DNA of 64,000 nucleotides, taken from contig NZ_MTLG01000053.1 in the NCBI RefSeq assembly GCF_002192695.1, positions 1 to 64,000 of the forward strand, in the 5' to 3' direction. Source of the stretch: Achromobacter xylosoxidans (GTDB taxonomy: Bacteria > Pseudomonadota > Gammaproteobacteria > Burkholderiales > Burkholderiaceae_B). Positions 36,745 through 44,816 of this stretch are shown here, piece after piece. Position 1 is the first letter of the stretch, and the number at the start of each line of letters is the position of its first letter. The notes under the pieces are model-generated. The model was not told where the DNA came from and ran no database searches. It saw only the letters and a list, made by a program, of their open reading frames with translations. Both the position numbers and the translations under genes were made by a program.

Positions 36745-39021
36745 TTGAAGCCCCAAGATACGTATTCGCTGAATACGCTCACTACCTCCCTGGCCGCCGC
36801 GATCGCGGCCCCCGCGCTGTTCATCAGCCCGTACGCCGCCGCCCAATCCGCGGATTCGGGCGTGACGCAACTTGCGCCCGTGCGCGTGGAGGGTGAGGGG
36901 TCGTCGTACCAGACCTCCACGGCGCAGTCGCCCAAGTTCACGGCGCCCCTGCTGGACACCCCGCGCACGGTGCAGGTCGTGCCGAAGCAGGTGATCCAGG
37001 ACCAGGCCGCGTCCACGCTTCAGGATGTCCTGCGCAACTCGCCCGGCATCACGTTCGGCGCGGGCGAAGGCGGCCGCCCGGGCGGTGACCTGCCCATCAT
37101 TCGCGGCCAAAACTCCGCCGGCAGCATTTTCCTGGACGGCATCCGCGACTCCAGCACGCAGGTGCGCGACACCTTCAACCTGGAACAGGTTGAAGTCATC
37201 AAGGGTCCCGACTCGGTCTATTCGGGCCGCGGCGGCGCGGGCGGCAGCATCAACATGGTCAGCAAGACGCCCAAGGCCACCGACTTCACCGAAGCCACGG
37301 CGCAGATCGGCACGGACAGCAACTACCGCGCGACGATCGACAGCAACTGGCGCCTGGCCGACAAGGCCGCGTTCCGCCTGAACGTCATGGGCAACAAGGG
37401 CGACGCGCCCGGCCGCGACGACGCGGTGGACTTCGAGCGCTGGGGCGTCGCGCCCTCGCTGACCTTGGGCGTGGGCACGCCGACCCGCATCACGCTGAGC
37501 TACTACCACTACCAAGACGACAGCATGCCGGATTACTCCATCCCGTATGACCCGAAGACGGGTCAGCCGGTGACGGAGACCATGGGCGTGAGCCGCAAGA
37601 GCTTCTATGGCTTGAAGGGCCGCGATTTCATGAAGACCCGCGACGACGTTGCGACGGTGGACTTCCAGCACGACTTCTCGGACAAGCTGCAGCTGCGCAA
37701 CGTGACGCGCTACGGCCGCGGCACCACCGACTTTGCTGCGACCAACCCCGACGACAGCAAGGGCAACATTCCGAATGGCCTGGTGTACCGGGCGCTCAAG
37801 TCGGGCTATTACGTCACCAAGAGCTTCGCCAACCAGACCAACCTGACGGGCGAGTTCGATACCGGCAGCCTGAAGCACTCGTTCGACCTGGGCTTCGAGT
37901 ACAGCAACATCAAGCAGGACAAGGATAGCTATACCGAGTCGGGCGTTCCCGCGGGAACCAGCGGCTGCGTGACCGGCACCGCCAACGGCAAGAACACCTA
38001 CGCCAATCCGGCGCTGTGCGCTTCGCTGTGGGATCCGGACCCGGGCACCTACTATCCTGGCCATCTGCAGCGCAACAACAATCCGGCGCGCTACAACACG
38101 GATACGGTCGCGCTCTACGGCTTCGACACGATCAAGTTCAACGAGCAATGGCAAGCCAGCCTGGGTCTGCGTTGGGATAATTACCGCACCAGCGGCAGCA
38201 ATATCGCCAAGGGGCGCAACGACCCGGCCAGCACGCCGGCGTTCTATAGCACCAGCCGCGAGGACAACCTCTTCAACTATCAGGTTGGCCTGGCCTACAA
38301 GCCGGCGCCCAACGGCACCATCTACGCCACCTACGGCACCTCGTCCACGCCGTCGGCCATCGCCTCCAGCGCGATCAGTGATGCCGTGTCGGTCTCGAAC
38401 CAGTCGCTGGAACCCGAGAAGAGCCGTACGGTGGAAGTGGGCACGAAGTGGCAGGTGTTCGATGATCGCCTGACGTTGTCAGCGGCGGCCTTCCAGGACA
38501 TCCGCAAGAACACCAGCGTGGCCGTTTCGGCCACCGAGACGGCGCAGGTCGGCGAAGCCAAGGTACGCGGCATCGAACTGGGCTTCTCGGGCAGCATCAC
38601 GCCCAAGTGGAACGTGTTCGGCGGCTACACCTTCATGGACAGCGAAATGACCAAGGGCGCCTACAACAGCGGCGCCGTGGGCCAGGACCTGCCCAACACC
38701 CCGCGCAATGCCTTCAGCCTGTGGACCACCTACAAGGTGCTGCCCAAGTTGACGGTTGGCGGCGGCGCCTACTACGTGGACAAGGTGTACGGCAATTCGG
38801 ACGCGACCAAGAACGCCGACGGCACGCCCAAGGCGCGCTGGGTGCCTTCCTACTGGCGCTTCGACGCCATGGCCGCCTACGAATTCAACGAGCACATGTC
38901 GGCGCAGTTGAACGTGCTGAACATCTTCGACGAAACGTACTACACCAAGGCCTATGCGGCGCACTATGCGGCGCTGGGTACTGGCCGGGCGGCGCTGCTC
39001 TCGCTGCGCGTGCGGTACTGA
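36745..39021 (+). CDS. TonB-dependent catecholate siderophore receptor (Fiu/FiuA-like)
   Basis: Outer-membrane gated channel, 758 aa from this start. A signal peptide ends AAAQ. The plug domain follows, with TPRTVQVVPKQVIQDQ, ITFGAGEGGRPGGDLPIIRGQ and VEVIKGPDSVYSGRGGAGGSINMVSK (residues about 70-180), resembling Fiu. Then comes a 22-strand barrel with a C-terminal SLRVRY ending in an aromatic residue. The TTG at 36745 is chosen because GGAG lies at 36733-36736. A TTG at 36718 is the alternative, and there is no ATG. A candidate Fur box lies just upstream. Confidence 0.9.
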   Translation: MKPQDTYSLNTLTTSLAAAIAAPALFISPYAAAQSADSGVTQLAPVRVEGEGSSYQTSTAQSPKFTAPLLDTPRTVQVVPKQVIQDQAASTLQDVLRNSPGITFGAGEGGRPGGDLPIIRGQNSAGSIFLDGIRDSSTQVRDTFNLEQVEVIKGPDSVYSGRGGAGGSINMVSKTPKATDFTEATAQIGTDSNYRATIDSNWRLADKAAFRLNVMGNKGDAPGRDDAVDFERWGVAPSLTLGVGTPTRITLSYYHYQDDSMPDYSIPYDPKTGQPVTETMGVSRKSFYGLKGRDFMKTRDDVATVDFQHDFSDKLQLRNVTRYGRGTTDFAATNPDDSKGNIPNGLVYRALKSGYYVTKSFANQTNLTGEFDTGSLKHSFDLGFEYSNIKQDKDSYTESGVPAGTSGCVTGTANGKNTYANPALCASLWDPDPGTYYPGHLQRNNNPARYNTDTVALYGFDTIKFNEQWQASLGLRWDNYRTSGSNIAKGRNDPASTPAFYSTSREDNLFNYQVGLAYKPAPNGTIYATYGTSSTPSAIASSAISDAVSVSNQSLEPEKSRTVEVGTKWQVFDDRLTLSAAAFQDIRKNTSVAVSATETAQVGEAKVRGIELGFSGSITPKWNVFGGYTFMDSEMTKGAYNSGAVGQDLPNTPRNAFSLWTTYKVLPKLTVGGGAYYVDKVYGNSDATKNADGTPKARWVPSYWRFDAMAAYEFNEHMSAQLNVLNIFDETYYTKAYAAHYAALGTGRAALLSLRVRY

Positions 39022-39040
39022 TCAGTCGTAGCAATGAAGA

Positions 39041-39065
39041 AAGCCACCGCAAGGTGGCTTTTTTT
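39041..39065. terminator. Terminator between the TonB receptor and serB
   Basis: AAGCCACC / GGTGGCTT around the tetraloop GCAA (39041-39060) is followed by T to 39065. The GNRA loop and T-run fit a strong terminator for the receptor. The mirrored strand also has T residues, so it can stop serB transcription too. Confidence 0.9.
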
Positions 39066-39106
39066 CGTGCCCGCAGCCGGGCGTTGATGCGAGCGATGCG
39101 GCTTGA

Positions 39107-39976
39107 TCAGCTTTCGAACCAGTTCAACACCCCGTCCAATCCCGACACGTTGAGCGCATAGCGCGTCTGCTGGCGCACCAGCGGCTTGGCGTGATAGGCG
39201 ACCGGGAAGCCGGCGATGCCCAGCATCTTCAGGTCGTTGGCGCCGTCGCCCATGGCGATGATCTGCTCCTGGGAGGCGCCATGCTGGCGGGCGAATTCGC
39301 GCAGGTGGGCTTCCTTGGCGTCGGCGTCGAGGATGTCGCCCAGGACCTTGCCGGTGAGCACGCCGTTGGCGATTTCCAGGGTGTTGGCGTGCGCGCTGTC
39401 CAGGTTCAGGCGCTGACGCAGGCGTTCAGTGAAGAAGGTGAAGCCGCCGGAGACCAGCAGCACCTTGATGCCGGCGGCCTGGGCCGTGGAGATCAGGCGC
39501 TCGGCGCCGGGATTCAGGCGCAGCTTGTCCGCGTAGACCTGTTCCAGCGCGTCGGCGGGCACGCCTTCGAGCAGCGCGACGCGGCGGCGCAGGCTTTCGG
39601 AGAAGTCCTTGATTTCGCCGCGCATGGCGGCCTCGGTGATTTCGGAGACCTTATCCTTCAGGCCCGCCACGCCTGCGATCTCGTCGATGCATTCGATATT
39701 GATCAGCGTGGAATCCATGTCCATCGCCAGCACCTTGCACCCCGACAGCTTCAGTCCGGCGGGCAGGAAGGCGGTGTCGATGCCGTGGCGCTCGGCCCAG
39801 CCCACGACTTCGGCGCGGGTGGCGGCGTCGTGCTGCACGTCGAGCAGGCGGGCGGCGGTGGCGCTGATGCGCGCCACGCCCTGCGCCTGGGCCAGGGCAG
39901 CCAGCTGTTCCGCTTGCTCCACGGTCAGGCCGGGGGATTGGACGACAAGGTGATGAGTAGTCATGGAAATCTGCAT
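39107..39976 (-). CDS. serB: Phosphoserine phosphatase
   Basis: A 289-aa HAD phosphatase making serine from phosphoserine, the last step of serine synthesis. HAD motif I is MDMDSTLINIECIDE (about residues 85-99), motif II VLLVSGGFTFF and motifs III/IV GDGANDLKMLGIAG. An N-terminal ACT-like extension of about 75 aa precedes it, as in enterobacterial SerB. ATGs at 39976 and 39964 are both possible. It starts 11 nt after the mfd stop and is probably co-transcribed with mfd. Confidence 0.95.
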   Translation of the reverse strand: MQISMTTHHLVVQSPGLTVEQAEQLAALAQAQGVARISATAARLLDVQHDAATRAEVVGWAERHGIDTAFLPAGLKLSGCKVLAMDMDSTLINIECIDEIAGVAGLKDKVSEITEAAMRGEIKDFSESLRRRVALLEGVPADALEQVYADKLRLNPGAERLISTAQAAGIKVLLVSGGFTFFTERLRQRLNLDSAHANTLEIANGVLTGKVLGDILDADAKEAHLREFARQHGASQEQIIAMGDGANDLKMLGIAGFPVAYHAKPLVRQQTRYALNVSGLDGVLNWFES

Positions 39977-39987
39977 GGTTTGGACGA

Positions 39988-42900
39988 TTACTTCAGGGCG
40001 CGCAGCACGGCGCGCACGGCGTCGGCGCGGGCCGGGACCTGCGCGGCCTTGATCTCTACCCGCAATTTATCCTGTCCCGCCAGTTTGATGTGGCGCTGGC
40101 GCTGTACGAGCTCGATGATCTTGCCGGGATCGACCGAGGTCTTGGGACCGAATTGCAGCAGCGCCTGGGTCTCGCTGGCGTCGATCTTGACGATGCCCAG
40201 GGGCTGGGCGGCCAGGCGCAGGCGATGCGTGGCGAGCAGCGTCTGCGCGGCCTCGGGCAGCTTGCCGAAGCGGTCGATCAGTTCTTCCTGGATGTGGATC
40301 AGGTCGTCTTCGTCCGCGGCGTGCGCCAGGCGCTTGTAGATGCCCAGGCGGGCGTGGACGTCGGCGCAATAGTCGGACGGCAGCAGCGCAGGCGCATGCA
40401 GGTTGACTTCGCAGGCCAGGTTGAAGGGCGCGTCCAGGTCGGGCTCTTCGCCGGCGCGCAGCGCGCGCACGGCTTCGTTGAGCATCTCGTTGTACATCGA
40501 GAAGCCCACTTCCTGGATGTTGCCGGACTGCGAGTCGCCCAGCACTTCGCCGGTGCCGCGGATTTCCAGGTCGTGCATGGCCAGGTAGAAGCCGGAGCCC
40601 AGCTCTTCCATGGCCTGGATGGCTTCCAGGCGCTTCTTGGCGTTGTTGGTGATGGCGTCTTCGCCAGGCGTCAGCAGGTAGGCGTAGGCCTGGTGGTGCG
40701 AGCGCCCGACCCGGCCGCGCAGCTGGTGCAGCTGGGCCAGGCCGAAGCGGTCGGCCCGGTGGATCACGATGGTGTTGGCGCTGGGCACGTCGATGCCGGT
40801 TTCGATGATGGTGGTGCACAACAGCACGTTGTAGCGCTGCTGGTAGAAGCCCTTCATGACCTGTTCCAGCTCGCGCTCGGGCATCTGGCCGTGGGCCACG
40901 GCGATGCGGGCCTCGGGCACCAGCTCTTCCAGGCGGGCGCGGCGGTTGTGGATGGTCTCGACCTCGTTGTGCAGGAAGTAGCACTGGCCGCCGCGCTTGA
41001 GTTCGCGCAAGAGCGCTTCGCGCAGGGTGCTGCCGTCCTCGCGCCGCACGAAGGTCTTGATCGCCAGGCGCTTTTGCGGCGCGGTGGCGATGACGGAGAA
41101 GTCGCGTATGCCTTCCAGCGACATGCCCAGCGTGCGCGGGATGGGCGTGGCGGTCAGCGTCAGCACGTCGACCTCGGCGCGCAGCGCCTTCAGCGTTTCT
41201 TTCTGGCGCACGCCGAAGCGGTGTTCCTCGTCGATGATGACCAGTCCCAGCCGCTTGAATTGCACGTCCTTGGACAGGATCTTGTGGGTGCCGATGACGA
41301 TGTCCACGCGGCCATCGTTGATGCCTTCGATGGCGGCGGAAACCTCCTTGGCCGAGCGGAAGCGCGACAGCTCCACCACCTTGACGGGCCAGTCGGCGAA
41401 GCGGTCGGAGAAGGTCTGCGCGTGCTGTTCGGCCAATAGCGTGGTGGGGCAGAGCAGGGCGACCTGCTTGCCGTTGGCCACGGCGAGGAAGGCGGCGCGC
41501 AGCGCGACCTCGGTCTTGCCGAAACCCACGTCGCCGCAGACCAGGCGGTCCATGGGCCGGCCCGAGGTCATGTCGGCGATGACGGCCTCGATGGCGGCGG
41601 CCTGGTCGACCGTTTCCTCGAAGCCGAAGCCTTCGGCGAAGGCCTGGTAGTCGTTGAGCGGCAGATTGAAGGCGAAGCCCTCGCGCGCGGCGCGCTGGGC
41701 ATACAGGGCCAGCAGCTCGGCGGCGGTGTCGCGGACCTGGCGGGCGGCCTTGCGGCGCGCCTTGTCCCACTGGCCGGAGCCCAGCTGGTGCAGGGGCGCG
41801 GCCTCCGGATCGGCGCCGCTGTAGCGGGCGATCACGTGCAACTGCGACACCGGCACGTAAAGCGTGCTGCCGTTGGCGTATTCGAGATGGAGAAATTCCA
41901 TCCCGCCTTCGCCCATGTCCATGTTGACCAGGCCGTGATAGCGGCCGATGCCGTGCTGCGCGTGCACGACGGGGTCGCCGGCACGCAGCTCGGACAGGTC
42001 GCGCACCATGGCTTCGACGTTGCTGGCGCGTTCCTGGTCGCGCTTGCCGCGGCGGCCAGTGGTGGCCAGGCCGGGGTACAGGTCGTTTTCGGTGAGGAAG
42101 GCCAGGTTGGCCTGGGGCAACCCGAATCCGGTGGAAAGCGGCGCCGCGACAATGCCGAAATGCGCGTCCGAGGCCAGGAAGGCTTCGATGCTGTCCGGCT
42201 GCGCGTCTGGCGTGGCGCCGAATTCATTCAGCATCTGTACCAGGGTCTCGCGCCGGCCGGCGGAGTCGGCGCACAGCAGCACGCGCGTCTGGCCGGATTG
42301 CACCAGCGCGCGCAGCTTGGCGATGGGATCTTCAGAACGCCGCGCCACGCTCACGTCGGGAGCGGCGCGGAAGTCCGGGTGCGGCTGGCCGGCGGTGAGC
42401 GACAGCCGGCGGAAGTCCTTCAGCCGGGCGTAGAGCGTCTCGTTGTCCAGGAACAGTTCGGACGGCGGCAGCACCGGCCGTTCGCGGTCGCTCTTCAGGA
42501 AGCCGTAGCGGCTGGAGGTGTCCTGATTGAAGCGCTGGATGGCGTCGTCGATGTCGCCCACGGTGATGGTGACCGTGCCTTGCGTCAGGTAGTCGAACAG
42601 CGTCGCCGTTTCCTCGAAGAAGAGCGGCAGGTAGTACTCGACGCCGGCAAACGGAATGCCGTTGCCGATGTCCTTGTAGGGCAGCGCGCGGGAAGGGTCG
42701 CCTTCGAAGACTTCCCGGAAGCGCGCCCGGAAGCGATTGCGCGCGTCTTCGTCCATCGGGAATTCGCGGCCGGGCAGCAGCTGCACTTCGCGCACCGGGT
42801 ACAGGCTGCGCTGCGTGTCCACGTCGAAGCTGCGGATGGTCTCGATTTCGTCGTCGAACAGGTCCAGCCGGTAGGGCACCACCGAGCCCATGGGGAACAG

Positions 42901-43470
42901 GTCGATCAGGCCGCCGCGCAGGCAGAACTCGCCCGGCGCCGTCACCTGGGTGACGTGGTTGTAGTTGGCCAGGGTCAGTTGCGCGCGCAGCGCGGCTTCG
43001 TTGAGCTTGTCCTTCTGCTTGAAGGAAAAGGTGTAGGCCGCCAGGAACGAAGGCGGCGCCAGCCGGTACAGCGCGGTGGTGACCGGCACCGTCAGCACGT
43101 CCACCGACTTGGTCATCAGCGCATGCAGCGTGTGCAGGCGTTCTGAAATCAGGTCCTGGTGCGGCGAGAAGGCGTCGTAGGGCAGCGTTTCCCAGTCGGG
43201 CAGCTGGCGCACCCGCAGGCCCGGGGCGAACAGCTGGATTTCTTCGGCCAGGCGCTGGGCCTCGACCGGCTCGGCGGTCAGGATGACCAGCGGCGCCGCG
43301 GCCTGTCGCGCCAGATCCGCCAGCAGCCAGGCGTCGCCGGACCCCGGCGGACGCGGCTGGGCATAGCGCGCGCCGGCCTTCAGCGCGGACAGGGTGGGGG
43401 CCGTGGCGGGGACGGGAGGCGCGAAGATGGCGGGGGCGGAGGGGGCTGGCATCAGACTGGGAGCAGGCAT
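39988..43470 (-). CDS. mfd: Transcription-repair coupling factor
   Basis: A 1,160-aa DNA translocase that displaces stalled RNA polymerase and recruits UvrA. In order it has a UvrB-like N-terminal module (LPDWETLPYDAFSPHQDLISERL), an RNA-polymerase-interacting domain (residues about 490-560), superfamily 2 helicase motor lobes with Walker A GDVGFGKTEVALRAA, DEEH box, TATPIPRTL and the QLRGRVGRS motif, and a C-terminal TRCF domain. Length is normal. The ATG at 43470 is preferred over a TTG three bases upstream. A TATAAT box on the minus strand ends 11 nt before it, so the leader would be only a few bases. Confidence 0.97.
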   Translation of the reverse strand: MPAPSLMPAPSAPAIFAPPVPATAPTLSALKAGARYAQPRPPGSGDAWLLADLARQAAAPLVILTAEPVEAQRLAEEIQLFAPGLRVRQLPDWETLPYDAFSPHQDLISERLHTLHALMTKSVDVLTVPVTTALYRLAPPSFLAAYTFSFKQKDKLNEAALRAQLTLANYNHVTQVTAPGEFCLRGGLIDLFPMGSVVPYRLDLFDDEIETIRSFDVDTQRSLYPVREVQLLPGREFPMDEDARNRFRARFREVFEGDPSRALPYKDIGNGIPFAGVEYYLPLFFEETATLFDYLTQGTVTITVGDIDDAIQRFNQDTSSRYGFLKSDRERPVLPPSELFLDNETLYARLKDFRRLSLTAGQPHPDFRAAPDVSVARRSEDPIAKLRALVQSGQTRVLLCADSAGRRETLVQMLNEFGATPDAQPDSIEAFLASDAHFGIVAAPLSTGFGLPQANLAFLTENDLYPGLATTGRRGKRDQERASNVEAMVRDLSELRAGDPVVHAQHGIGRYHGLVNMDMGEGGMEFLHLEYANGSTLYVPVSQLHVIARYSGADPEAAPLHQLGSGQWDKARRKAARQVRDTAAELLALYAQRAAREGFAFNLPLNDYQAFAEGFGFEETVDQAAAIEAVIADMTSGRPMDRLVCGDVGFGKTEVALRAAFLAVANGKQVALLCPTTLLAEQHAQTFSDRFADWPVKVVELSRFRSAKEVSAAIEGINDGRVDIVIGTHKILSKDVQFKRLGLVIIDEEHRFGVRQKETLKALRAEVDVLTLTATPIPRTLGMSLEGIRDFSVIATAPQKRLAIKTFVRREDGSTLREALLRELKRGGQCYFLHNEVETIHNRRARLEELVPEARIAVAHGQMPERELEQVMKGFYQQRYNVLLCTTIIETGIDVPSANTIVIHRADRFGLAQLHQLRGRVGRSHHQAYAYLLTPGEDAITNNAKKRLEAIQAMEELGSGFYLAMHDLEIRGTGEVLGDSQSGNIQEVGFSMYNEMLNEAVRALRAGEEPDLDAPFNLACEVNLHAPALLPSDYCADVHARLGIYKRLAHAADEDDLIHIQEELIDRFGKLPEAAQTLLATHRLRLAAQPLGIVKIDASETQALLQFGPKTSVDPGKIIELVQRQRHIKLAGQDKLRVEIKAAQVPARADAVRAVLRALK

Positions 43471-43480
43471 CAAGCGGAAG

Positions 43481-43490
43481 ATTATAAAAT
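43481..43490. promoter_or_regulatory. Shared -10 region of divergent mfd and ispD
   Basis: Only 29 nt separate the two start codons. ATTATAAAAT at 43481-43490 reads as TATAAT on the minus strand (toward mfd) and TATAAA on the plus strand (toward ispD). The -10 to ATG distances are about 11 nt each way, leaving leaders of a few bases. Any -35 elements must lie inside the coding regions. Confidence 0.45.
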
Positions 43491-43499
43491 CACCGCACC

Positions 43500-44183
43500 A
43501 TGTCTGCCTCCCTCATTGCAATCGTGCCCGCTGCGGGCGTCGGCGCCCGCGCCAGCCGGCCCGGGCATGAAACCGTGCCCAAGCAGTACCGTCCGCTGTC
43601 CGGACAGCCCATGCTGCGCCACGCGGTATGCGCGCTGCTGGCCGACGAACGCATTTCGCAGGTGCGCGTGGCCGTGACCCCCGGCGACGGTTGGGTGGAT
43701 GCGGCGCTGGCCGGCCTGCCGCGCACCGTGTGGCGCGCCTGCGGCGGCGCGACACGTGCGGATACCGTGGCCGGCGCGCTGGCCGACAGCGGCGTGGCCG
43801 ACGACACCTGGGTGCTGGTGCACGACGCCGCGCGCCCCGGCCTGCCGGCGGCCGCGTTGGGCCGGCTGATCGACGCCTGCCTGGCGGATCCCGTGGGCGG
43901 CCTGTTGGCGCTGCCCGTGGCGGACACCGTCAAGGGCGGCCATGAGCGCGTGGAGCGCACGCTGGACCGCAACGGCCTGTGGCTGGCGCAGACCCCGCAG
44001 ATGTTCCGGGCCGGCGTGCTGCGCGACGCGCTGACGGCGGCCTCCGTGAGCGGCGCGGCCGTCACCGACGAGGCTTCGGCCATCGAGGCCGCCGGCTATG
44101 CGCCGCTGCTGGTGCCCGGCGCCATGCGCAATTTCAAGGTGACATGGCCGGATGATTTTGAACTGATGGAAAAATGGCTATGA
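43500..44183 (+). CDS. ispD: 2-C-methyl-D-erythritol 4-phosphate cytidylyltransferase
   Basis: A 227-aa enzyme of the MEP isoprenoid pathway that joins CTP to methylerythritol phosphate. The nucleotide-binding start [25 protein letters not shown] carries the conserved lysine and arginine (about residues 7-30), and [13 protein letters not shown] near residue 103 is typical. Its stop overlaps the ispF start. There is no Shine-Dalgarno sequence. Confidence 0.96.
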   Translation: MSASLIAIVPAAGVGARASRPGHETVPKQYRPLSGQPMLRHAVCALLADERISQVRVAVTPGDGWVDAALAGLPRTVWRACGGATRADTVAGALADSGVADDTWVLVHDAARPGLPAAALGRLIDACLADPVGGLLALPVADTVKGGHERVERTLDRNGLWLAQTPQMFRAGVLRDALTAASVSGAAVTDEASAIEAAGYAPLLVPGAMRNFKVTWPDDFELMEKWL

Positions 44184-44671
44184 GTATTCCTTTCCGCGTC
44201 GGCCAGGGTTTCGACGTGCATGCGCTGGTCGAGGGCCGTCCGCTGATCATCGGCGGCGTCACGATCCCTCACACGCATGGCCTGCTGGGGCATTCGGACG
44301 CGGACGTGCTGCTGCACGCGATTACCGACGCGCTGCTGGGCGCCGCCGGCCTGGGCGACATCGGCCGGCACTTTCCGGATACCGACCCGGCCTTCAAGGG
44401 CGCCGACAGCCGCGTGCTGCTGCGCGAGGCGATGGCGCGGGTGCGTGCCGCAGGCTGGACGCCGGTGAACATCGACGCCACGCTGCACGCGCAGGCGCCC
44501 AAGATCGGCCCGCACGCGCCGGCCATGGTGAAGAACATCGCCGCCGACACCGGTCTGGCCGAGACCGAGGTCAACATCAAGGCCAAGACCAACGAGGGCC
44601 TGGGCTACCTGGGCCGCAAGGAAGGCATTGCGGCGACGGTGGTGGTCTTGCTGGCGCGCGCGGCTTCCTAG
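44180..44671 (+). CDS. ispF: 2-C-methyl-D-erythritol 2,4-cyclodiphosphate synthase
   Basis: A 163-aa trimeric zinc enzyme two steps after IspD in the MEP pathway. The metal ligands lie in GQGFDVHAL (about residues 8-16) and the later [18 protein letters not shown]. The segment [12 protein letters not shown] and the C-terminal [16 protein letters not shown] are conserved. The ATG at 44180 gives an ATGA overlap with ispD. An in-frame ATG at 44174 would add two residues. Confidence 0.95.
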   Translation: MSIPFRVGQGFDVHALVEGRPLIIGGVTIPHTHGLLGHSDADVLLHAITDALLGAAGLGDIGRHFPDTDPAFKGADSRVLLREAMARVRAAGWTPVNIDATLHAQAPKIGPHAPAMVKNIAADTGLAETEVNIKAKTNEGLGYLGRKEGIAATVVVLLARAAS

Positions 44672-44760
44672 CTCGCGCGAAGGCTCCGCGGCACCACGGC
44701 CGAATGCGCTTTTCCGCTGTTCATTTAGTTTGGATACATCTTTAACAAATGAATAAGCGG

Positions 44761-44801
44761 GTCGAATTGATCTGGCATATTCTGCGCTACTTCAATTCGA
44801 C
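44761..44801. promoter_or_regulatory. Perfect 10-bp inverted repeat just upstream of the metallopeptidase gene
   Basis: GTCGAATTGA (44761-44770) is exactly complementary to TCAATTCGAC (44792-44801) over a 21-nt loop, ending 15 nt before the ATG at 44817. A second repeat, TTCATTT / AAATGAA at 44720-44753, lies just upstream. No start-proximal Shine-Dalgarno sequence is visible. It could be an operator pair or a leader stem-loop. Confidence 0.5.
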
Positions 44802-44816
44802 TACTGAGACATTCGG

